Part shown: one piece after another, positions 11,432 to 26,400 of the stretch
Layout of the letters: each line of letters begins with the position of its first letter
Position numbering within the stretch: the first letter of the stretch is position 1
Assembly: GCA_013399015.1 (NCBI GenBank)
Contig: VWZX01000934.1
Span: forward strand, 1,054,001-1,118,000
Reading direction: 5' to 3'
DNA: 64,000 nt
From: Galbula dea
Lineage: Eukaryota > Chordata > Aves > Piciformes > Galbulidae
Program-made: the position numbers and the translations under genes
Notes under the pieces: model-generated
What the model was told of the DNA's origin: nothing
Database searches by the model: none
The model's input: the letters and a program-made list of their open reading frames with translations, nothing else

Positions 11432-14400
11432 CTGTGGGAGAAAAAACAAACACCAAAACAGACATAGGTGACAGTAAGGAAGAGTTATGACTGTTTAAAG
11501 TGGGGGGAAAAAGTCCAGGTGCACTGCTGTAATATAATAGTAGACAATAATGATGTTTCTAAATAGCAGGAGATGATTCAGTAGTTAAGTTTCCAGGTCT
11601 TCCACCTCAATAAGAAAAAACCTAAACATGAACAGGAGCTAAAGGCTCACAGTAGCTGGATGGTAGCCAACAGTTTCCTTTAAATTTGGTACAAGGTCTT
11701 TGACAGCATTCTGAACAACTTTGCTGCCACCTAAATGGACCATGACTCTTCCCACTGAAGTCAATGTGACAACGACTCTGAACTCACCAGCTCACAGCAC
11801 AGACAGCCTGCAGATGCTCTCCACACTACCCAAGCAATGTCCTATTTAAACCTGCACGTTACTGTAACCCCAGGGAGGCCACAGATGGCCCTGGAAACAA
11901 CTTGGAAGAGAGTGTAGCCAGGGAAGGCTTGTCTCCACAACAAAATTTAAGCAAAGTAGTGTTTCTTGGTTTGTTCACTACTTTCTATAAGGGGAATCAC
12001 CTTCTTCCTACACCTACAGCACTCTCCACTGCAGGCAGCAGTGAGATTATAAGTGAAGTGTTCTTTTCAATGAAGAACAGGTAGTTGAATTCCAAGTGCT
12101 GAGATGGATGAAAAGCTGAAAGAAGAAAATGTCTAAATTTAAGAACCAGAGAGCTTTGCAGTGTTGTGAGTATCTAAAATGGGAAAAAGAAGCTGCAAGA
12201 AATAGTAAGATTTACCCTGAAGCCACACAGCTCTGTGGAGCTGCTTTCAGAAAGAAATATGCATGACTACAGCCTTCATTCCCCCAGCAAACAGGACCAA
12301 TGTCCACCATGCAAAAGGCTACAGCTGCACTGGAAGGGTGCTTGCAGCTGAGGCTCTCAGAGCATGTGAAGAGTACCCTTTAAGACCCACTACACTATGG
12401 TGAGCTCAGTGACTGTCACTACAGCAGGAATGGGGATAGAAGGAATTCCTCGTGGTCACACAATTCAGCAGCAATAGAGCTATGGATGTAACCCAAGAGG
12501 TGAAACCATCTCCAGCAGTTGTGCTAGCCACAGGAGAGCCCAGCACTGACCACACAGACCACCTGTGCTAGGTGCTAACTGGAGCAAGGTACCTGTGGGG
12601 ACAGTGTCAGGTTTCTTTCCAAACCCAGAGCCTGAAGTGAGCAATCAGGTGGTGATGCTCTGTCAGAAAAGCTGTTACCACAAGCAATTTCCCTGATTAT
12701 GAGAACAAAAAGTAAAACCTGAAGTGAAACAAGAGAATGAACAGAGATCTTTTTAGCCATTCACAATCCTATGCCCACTCAGCAATTCTGCATGGAGCTG
12801 CTCTCTAGATCTCAGCAGACAAGGTCTGGGCTCTGCACAGAGAGCCTGAGATGCGTGGGAATGAGAAACCAGATTGGCTAAAAGTGAGGTAATCACCTCT
12901 ATAATCTGAGTCCCTCAAGGTCCAGCACAGAGGAATCTATGGGCAAAACATAAATCAGCTTTAATGGGCTGGAAGAAGATTTTGAGTTTATTTATTTTTT
13001 AAAACAACTGGGACTAAGCTTCATTGAGGCTAGCCAGTGGATAGTGTTACATTTTACAGCAGAGCAAGGCTTTACATAAACTATCTTTGGCATCTGAAAT
13101 CCAGGCCAGCAATTCGACATGTACCATTGCGCAATTCTCCCCTCTTGCATTTTCAGCAGCCTGTCGCTTGTTGGGAGCATGGTTTTTATTTTAATACCTC
13201 TCCAGCCAGGGAATTTATCTTACCCACATCTGCAATTTATATGGTCAGAGAGCTCTTTGACATGAACAAAGGTCTCATTACTTTTATACGTTTCTCGATC
13301 GGTCCAAACAGTTGGTTGGAAGAAACAAAAGTACTGATGTTTGGTGCATTTGAAGTGCCACTTAATGGGTGAGTGGAAACCTGTATTAAGAGATCACCCA
13401 GACCTTCACCAAAAGTTTGAATCAAACCCAAAATAAACCCTTGCTGAGGTGGGTTGGAAATCTCTGATAAGTTTCAAATGCCTTGTTTGATTTGTATGTG
13501 TGTGTGAACTCTTGCACTTTCTGCTTCTGCCTGGGAATATTAGCAGAAGTCTTAACGTTGCCTAAAGAACCTGTGTTTGAGACACGTGCAGCTGAGGTGT
13601 GCAGGCTCAGTAGACTGGTGGGGTTTGAACAGGTTAGGTAAGCTTCCTCCTGCTGAGGCTGATCCATCATGACTCAGAAAAGTGTTTCAAAGTGGTACTG
13701 GGGTAAAAAAGTTCTTTTAGGAAAAGAGTATAATCAAGAAGTGTGGGGAAAAGTCCAACAGACAACATTAGGAGCAGCTACACAGCCTCTTCTACACCAG
13801 CAGCTATTTAGTGAACTTAGCTAATGGCAAAAAGGTTCCTTAAGATTTTGTAATAACCATAGAATTGGATAAACAGTAACTATCACCTACAGACTCCCCC
13901 ATCTCAACAGGCTCTCACACAGGTGCTGAATACATCTCCTTTCGATTCTACCCAGTTATTGGGTGTCACACCACAACTGCAGACTCTGAGAACCATTTGC
14001 TGGGAGAGTCTTCCACTTTTAAGGCATCCCTGGAAGGTGACAGCAGCATGAAGGCACTTATTACTGCAGTACTACCACTTTTAAGCTTCAAGCTCCAATG
14101 GCCTGGAAGACAGTACCTCATCTCTCTTCACAGCTACAAATTCATAGGAATGCACACGTATGAGAAAGAAATTATTTCCTAACATCCTCCAGTTTGCTAC
14201 AGTGTTGTAAAACAGCAGCTAAAGCACCTGACAGCTGTGGAGGGAAGAAAGAATAGATGTACTTCTCATTTCAGGGTGTTACCAAGCACTGAAGTATTTG
14301 CTTTGAAGAATGAGTGCATCACGCAGGACTCAAAACTTCACTCACTGGACCTTATCCAAGTTCTCAGACCCACACAGCAACTGGGATCCACAGGAGCTCA

Positions 14401-17400
14401 GTATCTGCTCCAAAGTATTCAGGGACTATTTGTGTCTACTTACTGGAAGCCCAAGTCATACCCCTCCTAGGAAGCTGCTTTCAATTAAAAGAACTGATGT
14501 CTGTTGCTCTCAGAGGTTCTAATCCAGCTCGTCTCCCACCCACACATTTTGTACGCAAACATCGAGAGACAGAATGAACGAGGCCAGAGAGCACTGTGGG
14601 ATCTTCCCACAAGAGGGAATGCCTGGAGGATTCCCTTTGACTGATTTATACAACCTCTTGTCAATCATGGGGACAGCATGTTCTGCAAACCGCCTCTCCT
14701 GTTTTCCTTCTCTTACTCAAGGGGACCAAGGAATGTGTCAGCAGAAACAAAAGTGATACGTCAGGAGTGCTTAGTTCATTGCCACATCTAAAACGCATTC
14801 ACTACTGCAATCAACTCCATTTCCTCATAATGTTCTCCTTCAAAGTAACATGGGAACATTTGCTGAAGAGCAAATTTTGGAAGGCACCACTGGGAATGAG
14901 TCCCAGCCATCCCAGGACCTTGGGCAATAGTAAGTTGTGTTGAAGGGTTCCTGTTGCAGACAACCTATAGGTTAAGGATCCCTGATCCTGTGGGCTGGGC
15001 ACTGGACTAGGTCTCAGCCTGACTGTGCCCCATTACAACCTTGGCTTCTCCAGCCCAGAGGCCTTTGTAAGACAAGGATAATATTTCCCCAGGACACTCA
15101 GATATCTTGAGGATAAAAGGCCACAAAAAAGGCACTCAGATATTACAAAGAGAAGGGACAAAGAAGCACATACATGTGTGGAGGACATACCTCCGCAGAG
15201 GAGTGGGTTAAATACAACCAGACACCATCCCACTCTGTCCTGCCCATCCAGCAAGCACAGCCAGACACCACAGGCTTTGCATGCACTGGTGGTTCTCATC
15301 TCTCACGTTGTAACATCAAACTAGCTCATAAAGCAGACAGGCAGAGCTGCTATGTAAGCTAGGATGCTGCCCTGCTCGGCTCTGGCATACGCTGGGGTCG
15401 TGGCCGGAGTGGACGTGGCTGTCTGCATGCCCACAGGCAGCTGGAACCAGAGCAAATCTCCAGCCTGCAGACCTGTCTGCTCCCAAAATCCCATCTGTTG
15501 TCCCACGGCAGGGCTTCCTCCAGCTCACGTCTTCAAGCTAAGTATGGCTGTGAAGGACCATCGTGAGCATTTGCCCATCAGGCAGCAGAGAGCAAACTTC
15601 TTCTTGAGGGAGGTTTGTCATGCCCCAAACATGAGGCTGTTGCTTCTCCCTCCTTCTTGTCTACCAGGGACTGTGCTGCTGCCACTTCCACACCAAACAG
15701 GCAATGTTGCAGGTTCCTGGGGCTGTACTCTGGACATTTGCAGAACAGCAACCACAGAACTTGCAGGAACAGGATCTATTAGTAAAACCCCCCAGGACCT
15801 TCTATTTGTGGAGCACACAACATCCTGAGTGAGGCTGTACAAGTGCAAGGAAATACTCCTGGGCTGATATGGAACTCAGGAGGCACAAAAAGGACATACT
15901 CTGTTGTTTGAAGAACCAGCTAAAAAGCAGACTTCAAGCATAACAATGAAACTTCATTAATCTACAATTTTTAGCCAACTGCTCTGCAGAATGTTATTTA
16001 TATTTAACTCAACACATGCCAGAGAATCCCAACCATGACATAAGCAGCATTTTAACACTTCCTTTACAGATGAAAAGTTTCTCTCCTCATTGCCAGCCAG
16101 GGGTGCTGGCAGTCACCCAGACCCTTTATTCTTAAACATGTTCTTGTTCCTGCAAACCTAAGGATAATCTTACCCAAGGATGAGGAACTATGGTGCAGTT
16201 GCTAAATATCAAAAAGGTTCCTGCTTGTTTATTGCCCAGTATTAGAAGGCAGCTTGACTGCCACATGGACACCACCCAGTTTGCTGACTGCAGCACAGAC
16301 CTCCAATCTGTTCTGAAAGCTGTTGCTCTGTTCCTCTCATTTAGGCTGGGAATTGGGTTGGAGCTACAGCAAGAAAGAAATTGCCCACATTAGTGAGCAC
16401 CGAGCCATTAAAAAGGCCACTCTTTGGGTTCAGACAAACACCTCAAAACCCAGCCAATTTCTATGACCCAGCAGCCCACAGAGCTCAGATGGAAACTGCA
16501 CACACAGGCTTACTCCAGGGACAACCAGAATTTTGCTTTGGGTTTTATCCTAGATTCTGGCCAGAAATTCTTTTGGACTAGCCTCTTCACTAGTGCTCTG
16601 GATTTGTCCCATCAGAAGATTGAAGTGAACTGTTGCCTGCCCAACTATGTCAGTCAGCATCAAGTCATTTCAGGTTGGCCTCTAAGACTGAAGGAAAACA
16701 TTCAAACTTTTTCCAAAACTTGGTACATATACTAAATTTTTATGTCCACTATCAATGAGTTCAAAATACCCTGTTGTTGTAAAAATGAAATCAGAAAACA
16801 ACCCCAAATCTAAGATTCATCAGCACAGGTTATAAACATAAGATAAGGAAGTTGTGTCCTCCTTTCAATAGCCTTCTTACATTCTAGTCTGCTGCTGCTT
16901 CTTCAGCAGCAACATTCCCTTACCTGATGCTCATAAACTGCAGCTTCTAGTCCAAACCCCACCTTGTCCTCTGTGTTTGATAACACTGTTCTACTAAGTT
17001 TCATACTTTTTCTCTGGTTTTGCCTGTTTTCATTGAGGTACTTAAGGATCTGAATGCAAAAGATTAAAACCTGCAGCATGTCCTGCTCTGGGACAAAGGC
17101 ATGCAGGCAGGTGAGCAACAGAAAAGCTTTATCAACTGGAAGCTGATAAAACTGCTGGGGTAACACACTGATGCTATATCACTCCCAGATTCTGTTGGCT
17201 CAGAAGTAGGAGGAAATCTCATCTTACAGTTTTACCCATGTAATAAAGAACAGGATTTGGCTGGGGATTGGGAAGCAGATGATGTCTCCTGCAGGACAGA
17301 ATAAAACCCCATTGCCCACTGCTATGTCCAGTCTCAGCACAGCCACTTTGGATCTGGAGCAGCTGATGGTGCCTGAACCTTGCAGACTTTAATATTCTGT

Positions 17401-17670
17401 TAGCACATTCCTACAGCTTTCTTAGCACACAGCCCCAGATTTCAGCTGAAGGTTTGGCTGGATTTTATAAAATTGGAAAGTGACCTTTATGTGGATGAGA
17501 ATACTGCAGCAGACATCAGATGGCATCAATAACTTGTTTGCAATGCGACATGATGATAAATTCCTCTCCTTTACAATAAAAATGATAATGTTCATTTCCA
17601 AAGGGATATTTCCCTGGGTAGAACTCTGGATGTAACACAGGACTGTGACTCAGAAATGGGTGGGAGATGC

Positions 17671-17715
17671 AAGGGCTATTCTGTTTTGTCATATAAGGGC
17701 TATTTTGTCATATAA
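17671..17715 (+). repeat. Short direct tandem duplication
   Basis: The unit 'gggctattttgtcatataa' occurs twice in succession. The first copy carries three to four extra bases (ctattctgttttgtc). Confidence 0.85.
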
Positions 17716-18248
17716 GTTGGTTTAGTTTCAGGAAAGTGAATAGGAGCTACAGGGATTTCCATCAGATGATGGCCTAGATTGCATGTGTATTCACTGTGTG
17801 TTATTAACTTTAGCTTCCTCCAAAGAAAAAAAAAAAAAAAGCACTTATTTCACTTCCAAAGAGTCTGTATGAACAATATATTTCAATTTTAAAATCCTGC
17901 AGACCTTCATTCTTTGAGCTTTCCTTTGAATTTCTGTTATCTCCAGATTCAAAGTAAACTTCATTTAAAACCAGTGAGTTCAAATCAAAATCACATAAAC
18001 CCCAAAACTTCACATGGTAGACCTGAAAAAAACTGTAAATCAGTTCTGACTGGCCCTATCCCAAACCCACAATGGCTTTGACATCCAGCCAGGTGCAATC
18101 AAAATATCTAGGATGCTAGCTGGACCTGTGGAAGAAAAAAAAACAACATGGAGTTTTGATTTTACAACAAAAGCCTAAGCAGATGATTTTTGCATGGTTC
18201 AAAGGATCATCCCAAAGACATCAGTTGAGCCAGGGCCAGCTACTACAG

Positions 18249-18272
18249 AAAAAAGGGGGGGGGGAAGAAGAA
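18249..18272 (+). repeat. Poly-A/poly-G homopolymer tract
   Basis: A run of A followed by a run of ten G, then 'aagaagaaa'. It contains only purines. Confidence 0.85.
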
Positions 18273-21147
18273 ATCCCATGTGCTAATGGCATTTAATAAC
18301 CAACTCAAATTTACACAAGCCCACAAGCAAACACAAGCATTTGGAGGTCATGAGAGTGATTTGTATTTGCCCCTGCTCCTTGTTCCATTCACTAGTGCAC
18401 ACAGAAAGGATGTGGAAGCCAACAACAGCTCTGAGTGCACAGCACCACAGACTCCAGGCTCATCTGAGGCATATGCAAGCATAACTGAGCAATTTGCCAT
18501 GTGCTCCTGTTTATTCATGTCAGATGTTTGCTATGCCTTCAACACAGCACTAGGATATAAGGATGCTACTCTCCAACAACAGCGTCTTCCACCCCAGCAC
18601 TGCCAGAATCTCATCTAGGAGGCATAATTCTTTGAATGAACCCTGAATTGCATTCTGCTGTTATGTTCAAATTCACAAATGCCAGCAGAAGGAGCAGCCA
18701 AATGCAACCCACTAGAGAGCCAGCATCAGGAGACAGCTCCCAAACAAGACCTTATACCTTCAGCTCTGCAAACATCAGTCTCATCAAAGGGAAAAGACAT
18801 TTTCAATCCACAGCAAAAGTTCCTGTCTACAGCTTCCACACTGCTGCTCACAAAAGTGTGAAGGCATTATAGAGTGATAAGTGCTTTAACAGACTGTACA
18901 TCCTTCCACTGGAGAGAGAGGTTAAACAAATACAGTAGCCAGAACATTATTGTTGGCTGCACACTCAGGTCCCTGAACTGCCTTTCTCTAACTTGAACCA
19001 GCAGCTAGGTTCACTACAGTAGAGCTTGGGAGTAACTGTGGGCAAGGCTGGCCCTGGGGGTGCACCAGCAAGGGAAAACAATCCCCTCCCATAAGCTTTG
19101 ACCACTGAGGAGTAGAGCAAAGGCTCTTCTTGTTGTTGGGGTTTTTTTCACCTTTGACTGGAGCATTTCCTTTGGGAGCAGCTGGCATCAGAAAATCAAC
19201 ATGTCCAAGGCAGAATGTGCACTGTGCTTTAGGAAGATCTTAAATATATTTTTGGTATTATATTAGAGGATCCAACTCACTGGATTCACTGTAATTATGC
19301 TGGTTTGGCACTCTGGATTGGGCTTGTCACAATGGTAACATCCCCTCCTTCCTTCCCAAAGCTGCTCCTATACATTTGCTTGGAGGAAGAAAGCACACAG
19401 CTAGTTAGAGAAAGCCCAAAAGCAACAAGAACAAATCCCTAAAGAACTCCAGCTTGATGAGGAGCTCTCCATCAGAACAACACAATGGCTGAGGTGAACA
19501 GAGAGGCTTAGAAGCATTTGGACAACATTTTTGTTAGGAAGAGAAACACACATAGGAAAACAAATTAAACCACATCCTTTCAGCTACCGAGGAGGGAAAA
19601 AACCCCACAACACTTTCATTTCCAGCAGGGTAGGAGTAGATCCTGAATATCTCTGTACCTAAAGCCCCCTGCCCTGAACCACCCTGCGTGCACATGGGGC
19701 ACAGGAGCAGCTTCCAGGAGATGTGAGACAATGCAGGTGCTACCAGGAGCGCTGGAGATTGCTCACTAAGCTTCGCCTGCGGCTGAAGCAAACAGCCGTG
19801 CAGTGGTTAATGTCAGCCCTGACCACATGATCACATTCAGGAAAGGTCAAAAGAGTGATTTTTCATCTAAAAACATCTGTGTGTTTAAAGAACAAAACTT
19901 TCTCATCTGCAGAAAACCAGGGGTTTCCAGCCCTTTTCTTTCCAGAGTTAAAGTCATGCTTTGCAGCTTTGTTTAGGGTTATGGCCCATGTAAACACGCT
20001 GTGCAAACCACACGCAAGGTTCCTCACACAGCAGCTCCACATGCAAGGAGACTTGGGGGTGCAAATCTCTCTCTTCCCTGCCTCCTTTTCCCTCTTCCAC
20101 ACGGCTCAGCTTCCCACACCACGCTCCCAGCCAGCCAGATACCCTCTTGTTGTCCTTCCCTATATGAAGACGTCCACATGCCTCTAATCCTAAGGGTATA
20201 AGCCTGCTCTGGGCTGTCAACAGGCCTTAATTGGATACATCCAGGGAGATGATACATTGGGAGGAGGCTCTGAATTTAATAGTGAGAGGGAAGGCTGTGG
20301 CAGGGCTCCCGGGGAGCTCGGCAGGGGAGGCACAGCGCTACCATGTGCTGTCCTGGGGAGACAACTACAGTTTGCACCTTAGGCAGAGCCTTTCCAACTT
20401 GTTGGCCCTACATCAGTGTGCACTCATTCAGATTAAACCCTTGTTTTTCTTAGTACCTGAAGGCCCAGCTGGTGGCATGCCAATCAGAGGGTTCCCCCTC
20501 GCTTCACTAGGCTTTTCCCACTCAAACTGCATAGAAACGAAGACACTGTCACGGAAACAAATTCCTCTGAATGACTCAGACCATCAGGGGATGGTCTGTG
20601 GAGCAGCAGCCACTTGCTTCCTGCAGCCCATGCACACCTCCACCCAAGGAAAGGCTTGGTTGCAGGTGTCTGGGGAAGCCTGTCACTTCCTTCTAACCTT
20701 AGAACAGCTCTGGTTGCTCTGATAAGCCTTAAACTCCAACAAATTCCTTCAAAAGACCACTTGGAGTATTTAATCCTTGGTGTTCCAGGCTACTAGGGGA
20801 GTTCATAGAAACTCCCAGCTGCTCTCAAAAGAAGTTACTTGTGGGACTGAAGTACAAGTATCATCTATGAGAGGAAGCTTATGGCTCCTTCAGCCTCACT
20901 GCCTCCCAGGAGCAGTCTGCAGGAGGATGGACTGGGAGCACAGTGGATGGAAGAACTCACCACTGCTGAGGCTCTACCTTTCCAACCATAAACAATCACT
21001 GGGAAACAGTTAAATTTCCAAACAGTGAAGCTTTCCTTTGCCAGCAGGTAAGGGTCATAGTGTGAACACAGTGCAGTGCCCCAGGACCAGACCTGCTCTG
21101 CTAGAAGGGCAGATTTTTCAAAGATATTTGGACAGAGATAAGTTGAA

Positions 21148-21240
21148 AGAATCCCAGCATGGTGGGGGCTAGAAGGGACCTCTGGAGGACATCTAGTCCA
21201 ACCCCTCTGCTAAAGCAGGGTAACCCAGAGCAGGCTACGG
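21148..21240 (-). repeat. CR1 LINE fragment, 3' end
   Basis: The plus strand reads 'agaagggacc' and then 'catctagtccaacccc', the complement of an avian CR1 3' end. It is truncated to about 90 bp and diverged. Confidence 0.85.
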
Positions 21241-23436
21241 AAGAAGGTCATCACTACCCTGTGCTTCAGCTTCTCCTTTCTGGTGAGCCTTGTCTTCTCT
21301 GAGAGCAGTGATGGAAGGGTTAACTACCAAAACCCAGGAAATTAAAATCCACTGGCCAAATTGCTAAGTGCCAGAGTTTTGGCCCAGTGACCAAAATGGC
21401 TAAGAAGAAGTTGATGTTCTCCTGAAATGAGGGTTTGTCCCAGTGAGCAGGCACATGCACAGACAGATAATAGCACTGATGATGCAAATAATAATTTCCT
21501 GGCATGCATTATAGTTTGCAGCCAGCCCCTGAGGCAATGGTGGAAACCCAGGCCCAGGGGAGACTCTTGCTGATAGCAGAAGGAGCTGGGCCCACTTACC
21601 AGATGGGTGAATCATGTCTCCTTATCAGATTGACCACTGAAATGACCTCAGAGGAAACAGTGATCCTCCATCCTTACAGGCAGTATTTCCAAAATTGAGC
21701 CTGTTGGGGTTCCTCAACAGTTGTGGCTCTGACTAAAGCAGAATGATTCAGGAGAGATTTAGAGCAGCTCAAGAGTTTATCCAAATAGTCCTCAGTCTGG
21801 GGCTTTTTTTGTAAGAAGATACTTATTTGCAGGTAAGGAAAGAGGGATGGACTCAAGAGACCTTCAGGACAGTGCTGGTTAAGCACCATCCTCCAAAAAC
21901 CATGCCTTTTAGAGACATCTCAAGAGGAGAACCCTAAAATTCCCTGGCATTCAAACTACGAGCTCTCTTATGGCACTGTGGGCTAAAACGCCTCCAGCAC
22001 TCCCAACAAGCAGTGCAGACAATCCTTCATTTGCAAGAAAAAATAAATTCTCGGCTCCTGGCATGAGAAAGTTTACTTTCAAGCTTAAAGAAATGATTGT
22101 GTGGTTTTGGGGATGGCATTCCGTTCTGCTGAAGAGCAGCACCCTGCCTGCCTGTGTATCTGTGGCTTTGTAGCTACATTACAACCCTGGAGAGCTCTGT
22201 TTACATATTTTACATGTTTTCTTGTGCAGAACATGAAACCAAATTACATACTAAAGGCCATTAAGCTTCACTCCTGCACCCTTTTCCATCCCTTCCCTCC
22301 CATCACTTGTTTCAGTTCTATCCAAAATAACCAACCGGGTAGTTTTTTACAGCCCTTGATTGACTGGCAGTGCTTCAGGCAGGTTTATTTGCTGTTGCAC
22401 GGGGAAATAATGCAAAAGCTGGAGAAGGTACATGCCAAGGGGGGTAGAGAGAGGAAGGCCAGGCTGAGGGTGGGATGAGAAATACCCAGAACCCTTCATG
22501 CATGAACAAAGCAGACATGTCGATGCATTTATGCAAAATCATTCTGTCCTGAATGGAGAGGGACCCAAGACAAACAACCCGGATGGGATGCAGGAGAGCT
22601 ATCCCACGCTTATGGCTGGACATGCTCTGCATCTAAAGGCTTATGAGCAGCAAGAGCAGACAGAGAGACTGGCAGGTTGAGGGGCAAGGGCCGAGGAGGG
22701 AGGGGAGGTCTCCTTTCAGAAGAGTGCATGCTAACGAGCACTGCCGCTGTCAGGGGGTCTGGCTTTCCAGTTCACTGATGCTGGGGGGTCCAAGCTGTTT
22801 TCCATTACTGCCTGTAATCTGGGTGGGTGGCTTGGGTGCACAGCAGATAGGATCATAAAATGGGAAGTTACTTCCTAAAGAACCACATCATCATTATTAT
22901 CCAAGACAATATTCCTTTCTTGCCTTTCTTCTCGCCTCTAGCAACAACAAATGGCATGGAATTCTGCACTCATTTTGACAGTGGTAAATGTCTCCTGGTC
23001 CTAGGAAGATGGGACCAATTTCCTGCACCTGAGGATTTTTTGGTTTGACCTTCATCTCTGAAAAGGTCAGACTGAACCCCTCTGAGAGCACTGATGGCTG
23101 CTTTGCTCTCTGCATTATCCTTTGTTTCTTTTATCTATTTTCTCTACAGTACACAAAGGGAACACAGCGTACCAGCCCCTGGTACTCACTGTTCTGTTTC
23201 CCTTAGATGACTTGCATATGTGCTCTTGAAAAATTATTCTAAAAACTAACAGGGGGGAGGGGAGTGGAAAAAAAAAATATCCCTTGAGTGTTTAGCAAAA
23301 TTGCTTGGAATCTCCTCTGACATCTCATTGTGTTCTCTCTGTCCTCCCCTTACACAAATCAGCCAGAGGCTACAACATCAGCCTTGGGGTCTTGCTGGTT
23401 TCCTACTGCCAGGAGCAGGGGAGCATTGGAAGTCTT

Positions 23437-23460
23437 GGGGATGGAGGGGGAGAGGGAGGG
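23437..23460 (+). other. G-quadruplex-type motif
   Basis: Runs of 4, 5, 3 and 3 G are separated by loops of 5, 3 and 1 bases (ATGGA, AGA, A). This fits the usual G3+N1-7 rule on the plus strand, the non-transcribed sense being minus. Confidence 0.6.
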
Positions 23461-26400
23461 AATAGCTGTTTGTCCTAGCGGGGAGCAGGCAGCCAGGTGA
23501 TCGGCAGCATCCCCTTTTCTCCAGCCAACTCTGGATTGACTTCAAGGGTAATGCTCTTTCTCAGCCACCTCTCTGCAACTGAGTCTTTTTCAATCCAACC
23601 TACTCAGAAATCCCCTTTCTTGTTTTATTTTGCTTCAGAGACCTCCTCAGAACACTGAGATCATTCCTGAGCTGGAGCCGTGGCACTCATGTTAGCACAC
23701 AAATTCATAGCATCCCTCACCTGGGAGTGGACCACCTCCTCCAACGAGGTGAAGCAGCAAGGCAGATGTGTGACTAAGGACCAGTGGCAGAAAGGTTGCA
23801 AAATCCAGCCTTCCCAGAAAGACAGGTGGGAAACAATGTTTCTAGTTGTTCCAGGAAGGAGGTGGTGGGACAGTTTTCCAGTCCTTTTGTAATGGGAAAG
23901 AACAGCCAAACTATGCGAGGATAAAGGCTGATTAATTCACAAACAGAGTGATGCGAGGTGGCTGACAGAGCTAAAATGCAGAGTTAATGACCCTAAACAC
24001 CTTCCAGGTCTCTGGTCCCAAACAGCAACTCTCAGAAAGCCTTGAACAGTTTTCTTTTTATCCAGGATATGAACATTTCCCTTCCAAAATATCCTGAACT
24101 TCCCAGTCGTGGGGAGGACTGGGCTCAATAATGCCCAATCCTGTCATGTATCTGAAGCACATTGAATTTTAATCCTCAAACAGTAGCTTTACCTTTCTGT
24201 GCTCTGGTTCCCAACTCTATCAAATGGAACAGAAACCAAGCAGTGTGGCTGTGATAAGGCTTAATTAATCCCTGTACCTTGAAAATATATGAAAAATATA
24301 ATCATTTAAGCCAAGGAAGGAGCATTCTAGCCTGAATTGGCCTGACGGTCAGGGCCAGGCTCATGACACAACTGTCCAGCCTTCCAGCAAAAGACCAATT
24401 TGGCTGATCTGCAGTATCCAGGGAAAGGCTTAAATAAAGACAAAGTTTTGGACCCCCTTGAACTTACTTTAGAATTGGAGCCTTTGTAACCTAAGCTGAA
24501 GCCTTTTGGTTGTTCAGCCAATACTGGAAATGAGCTCAGACGAGTGCAGCAAACCTACATTCCTCTTGCGACAGCCTGTGCACACTGTCCAGTTCATCTC
24601 TTTCCAGAACTGGTCTCTGATCACTCATGGTTCCTCCATTAATGGTTTTTCTTAGTGGGATTCTGCCCTCATCCTCCAGACATTAGTGGTTCAAAGCCTG
24701 GCTCGGCTATAAATAACAGAGACATTTGCAAAGCAAATCATCTTATTAAAAATCAGAATTTTTGTATCCCTCCAACCACAACAAAACTCTTACCACTGGA
24801 GAGCAACAGGACTTGGCTGTGAACTGGGAAGTTCAAAAAGGGCCACTTGCAGAGCTGACAGACAGACACCCTCCCTCTGCTCAGCAAGATCACCCCAAAG
24901 GAAAGGAATGGCTTCTCCATTAAAAGTTGCAGGTTTCCTCTCTTCCCACTCCTGTTCAAGATTGCTCTGTTTGTTGGCTTTGCTGGATCTTTGGGGAATT
25001 ATCTTCAGAGTTATATTTATTAGACAGAATAAAAGTGCATGGCAGAGAACTTCATCATCTTTCTCTTCAATTTTCTTACGGTATTTGCTTACCACTCTTG
25101 GAGCCCTGGTTCTACCATGTTATTTCTTCTAGTATTCAGAATATTTTTGGGCTCCTCTCTTCTCCTTTTGTGGGCAATTTCAGACATACTGCAATTCTAG
25201 ACATCCTTCTGTTGCTGGTGGAAGAATAGGTTTGTTGCGGTGAGTCTGGATGAGTGCTATTGTGGGAACTGCAATAGGGGCAGGAGGGGGCCTCTGTTTG
25301 TGGGAAAGATGTAATGAGAACCCTCTTCCACAGCTTCTTACTCCATAGCCACCCCTGTGGGGTACCCGGAGGAGAACAGGGTGTGTTCATCAGTCTGGGA
25401 ATGAGAATGAATCCCAGGATCTGTCTGGGCCTGGCAGCCCCAGGAAAGAGTCCCCTTTCGGTTAACTGTGCCTGAGCTGTGTGGATTTTTTCCATGCAGG
25501 GGAAAACCAAGCTCAAACAATAGCATAGAGGGAGAAAAAAATTAAAATATATATACATAAATATATGGTTACTTGGTCTAAACAATTTCTGCCCAACTTG
25601 GACAAAATGCAATAAAAGACACAGCTACTGGGGGCCTGGCTCTCTAAATCACCAATGCACACACCAGCTTCCAAGTCTCGAGCACACGTTGCTGTGACAG
25701 GAGTAACAAGGTCAGCAATAAGCCACCTAAAGATCTTTTAGTCCCTTCTTATAACTATTATAAAGGCCTAAAGGGAAGCTGCAGATGAATCAGTTCTCCA
25801 AAAGCAGGAGTGCCACCAGCAAGAGGAAAGGAGAAATGGCACCTCCAGCCTCCTGTGGTTGGCCTGCACCCACTTGCCTCTGCTCCTCTCACCCAAGCCA
25901 TGCAGCAACCCTCCTGAAACAGGCCTGTCAGATGCTTCCTCCCAAGGCACATCTGTAGAGAAAAGGCACTTGAGCAAAATATGGAAATGCTTCCTGCTGA
26001 CTACAACCTACTCTAGAAAGAGAGACTAGCATACAAGCTCAGGCACCCACCCAGGGTAAAACCAGAACTGGTGTGCAATGACAGCATGGAGATCGAATCA
26101 ACTAAAGCTGTTGCAAGACCCTGTTTTCTTGAACCCTACAGGGCAGCCAACCTTTTGCAGTGACCTAATCCACACTGCATGTTCCTGCTTAACACTCCTT
26201 GCTGATGCAGCTTCAGCAGTGATGACACAAATGGGATTGTTCAGGCAGGGTATGAGCTGGCCTCATGAGTTTAACCTCATGTCTTGTCAAGCCCAGGTGT
26301 GTCAGGAGGCTCTGTCCTTCCCCCTCCTTCTGGTAATAAGGAAATTGACCATAGTTGGGTACAACTCAGTCAAGGAAATAAGTCCTTGGGGACTTCCAAT

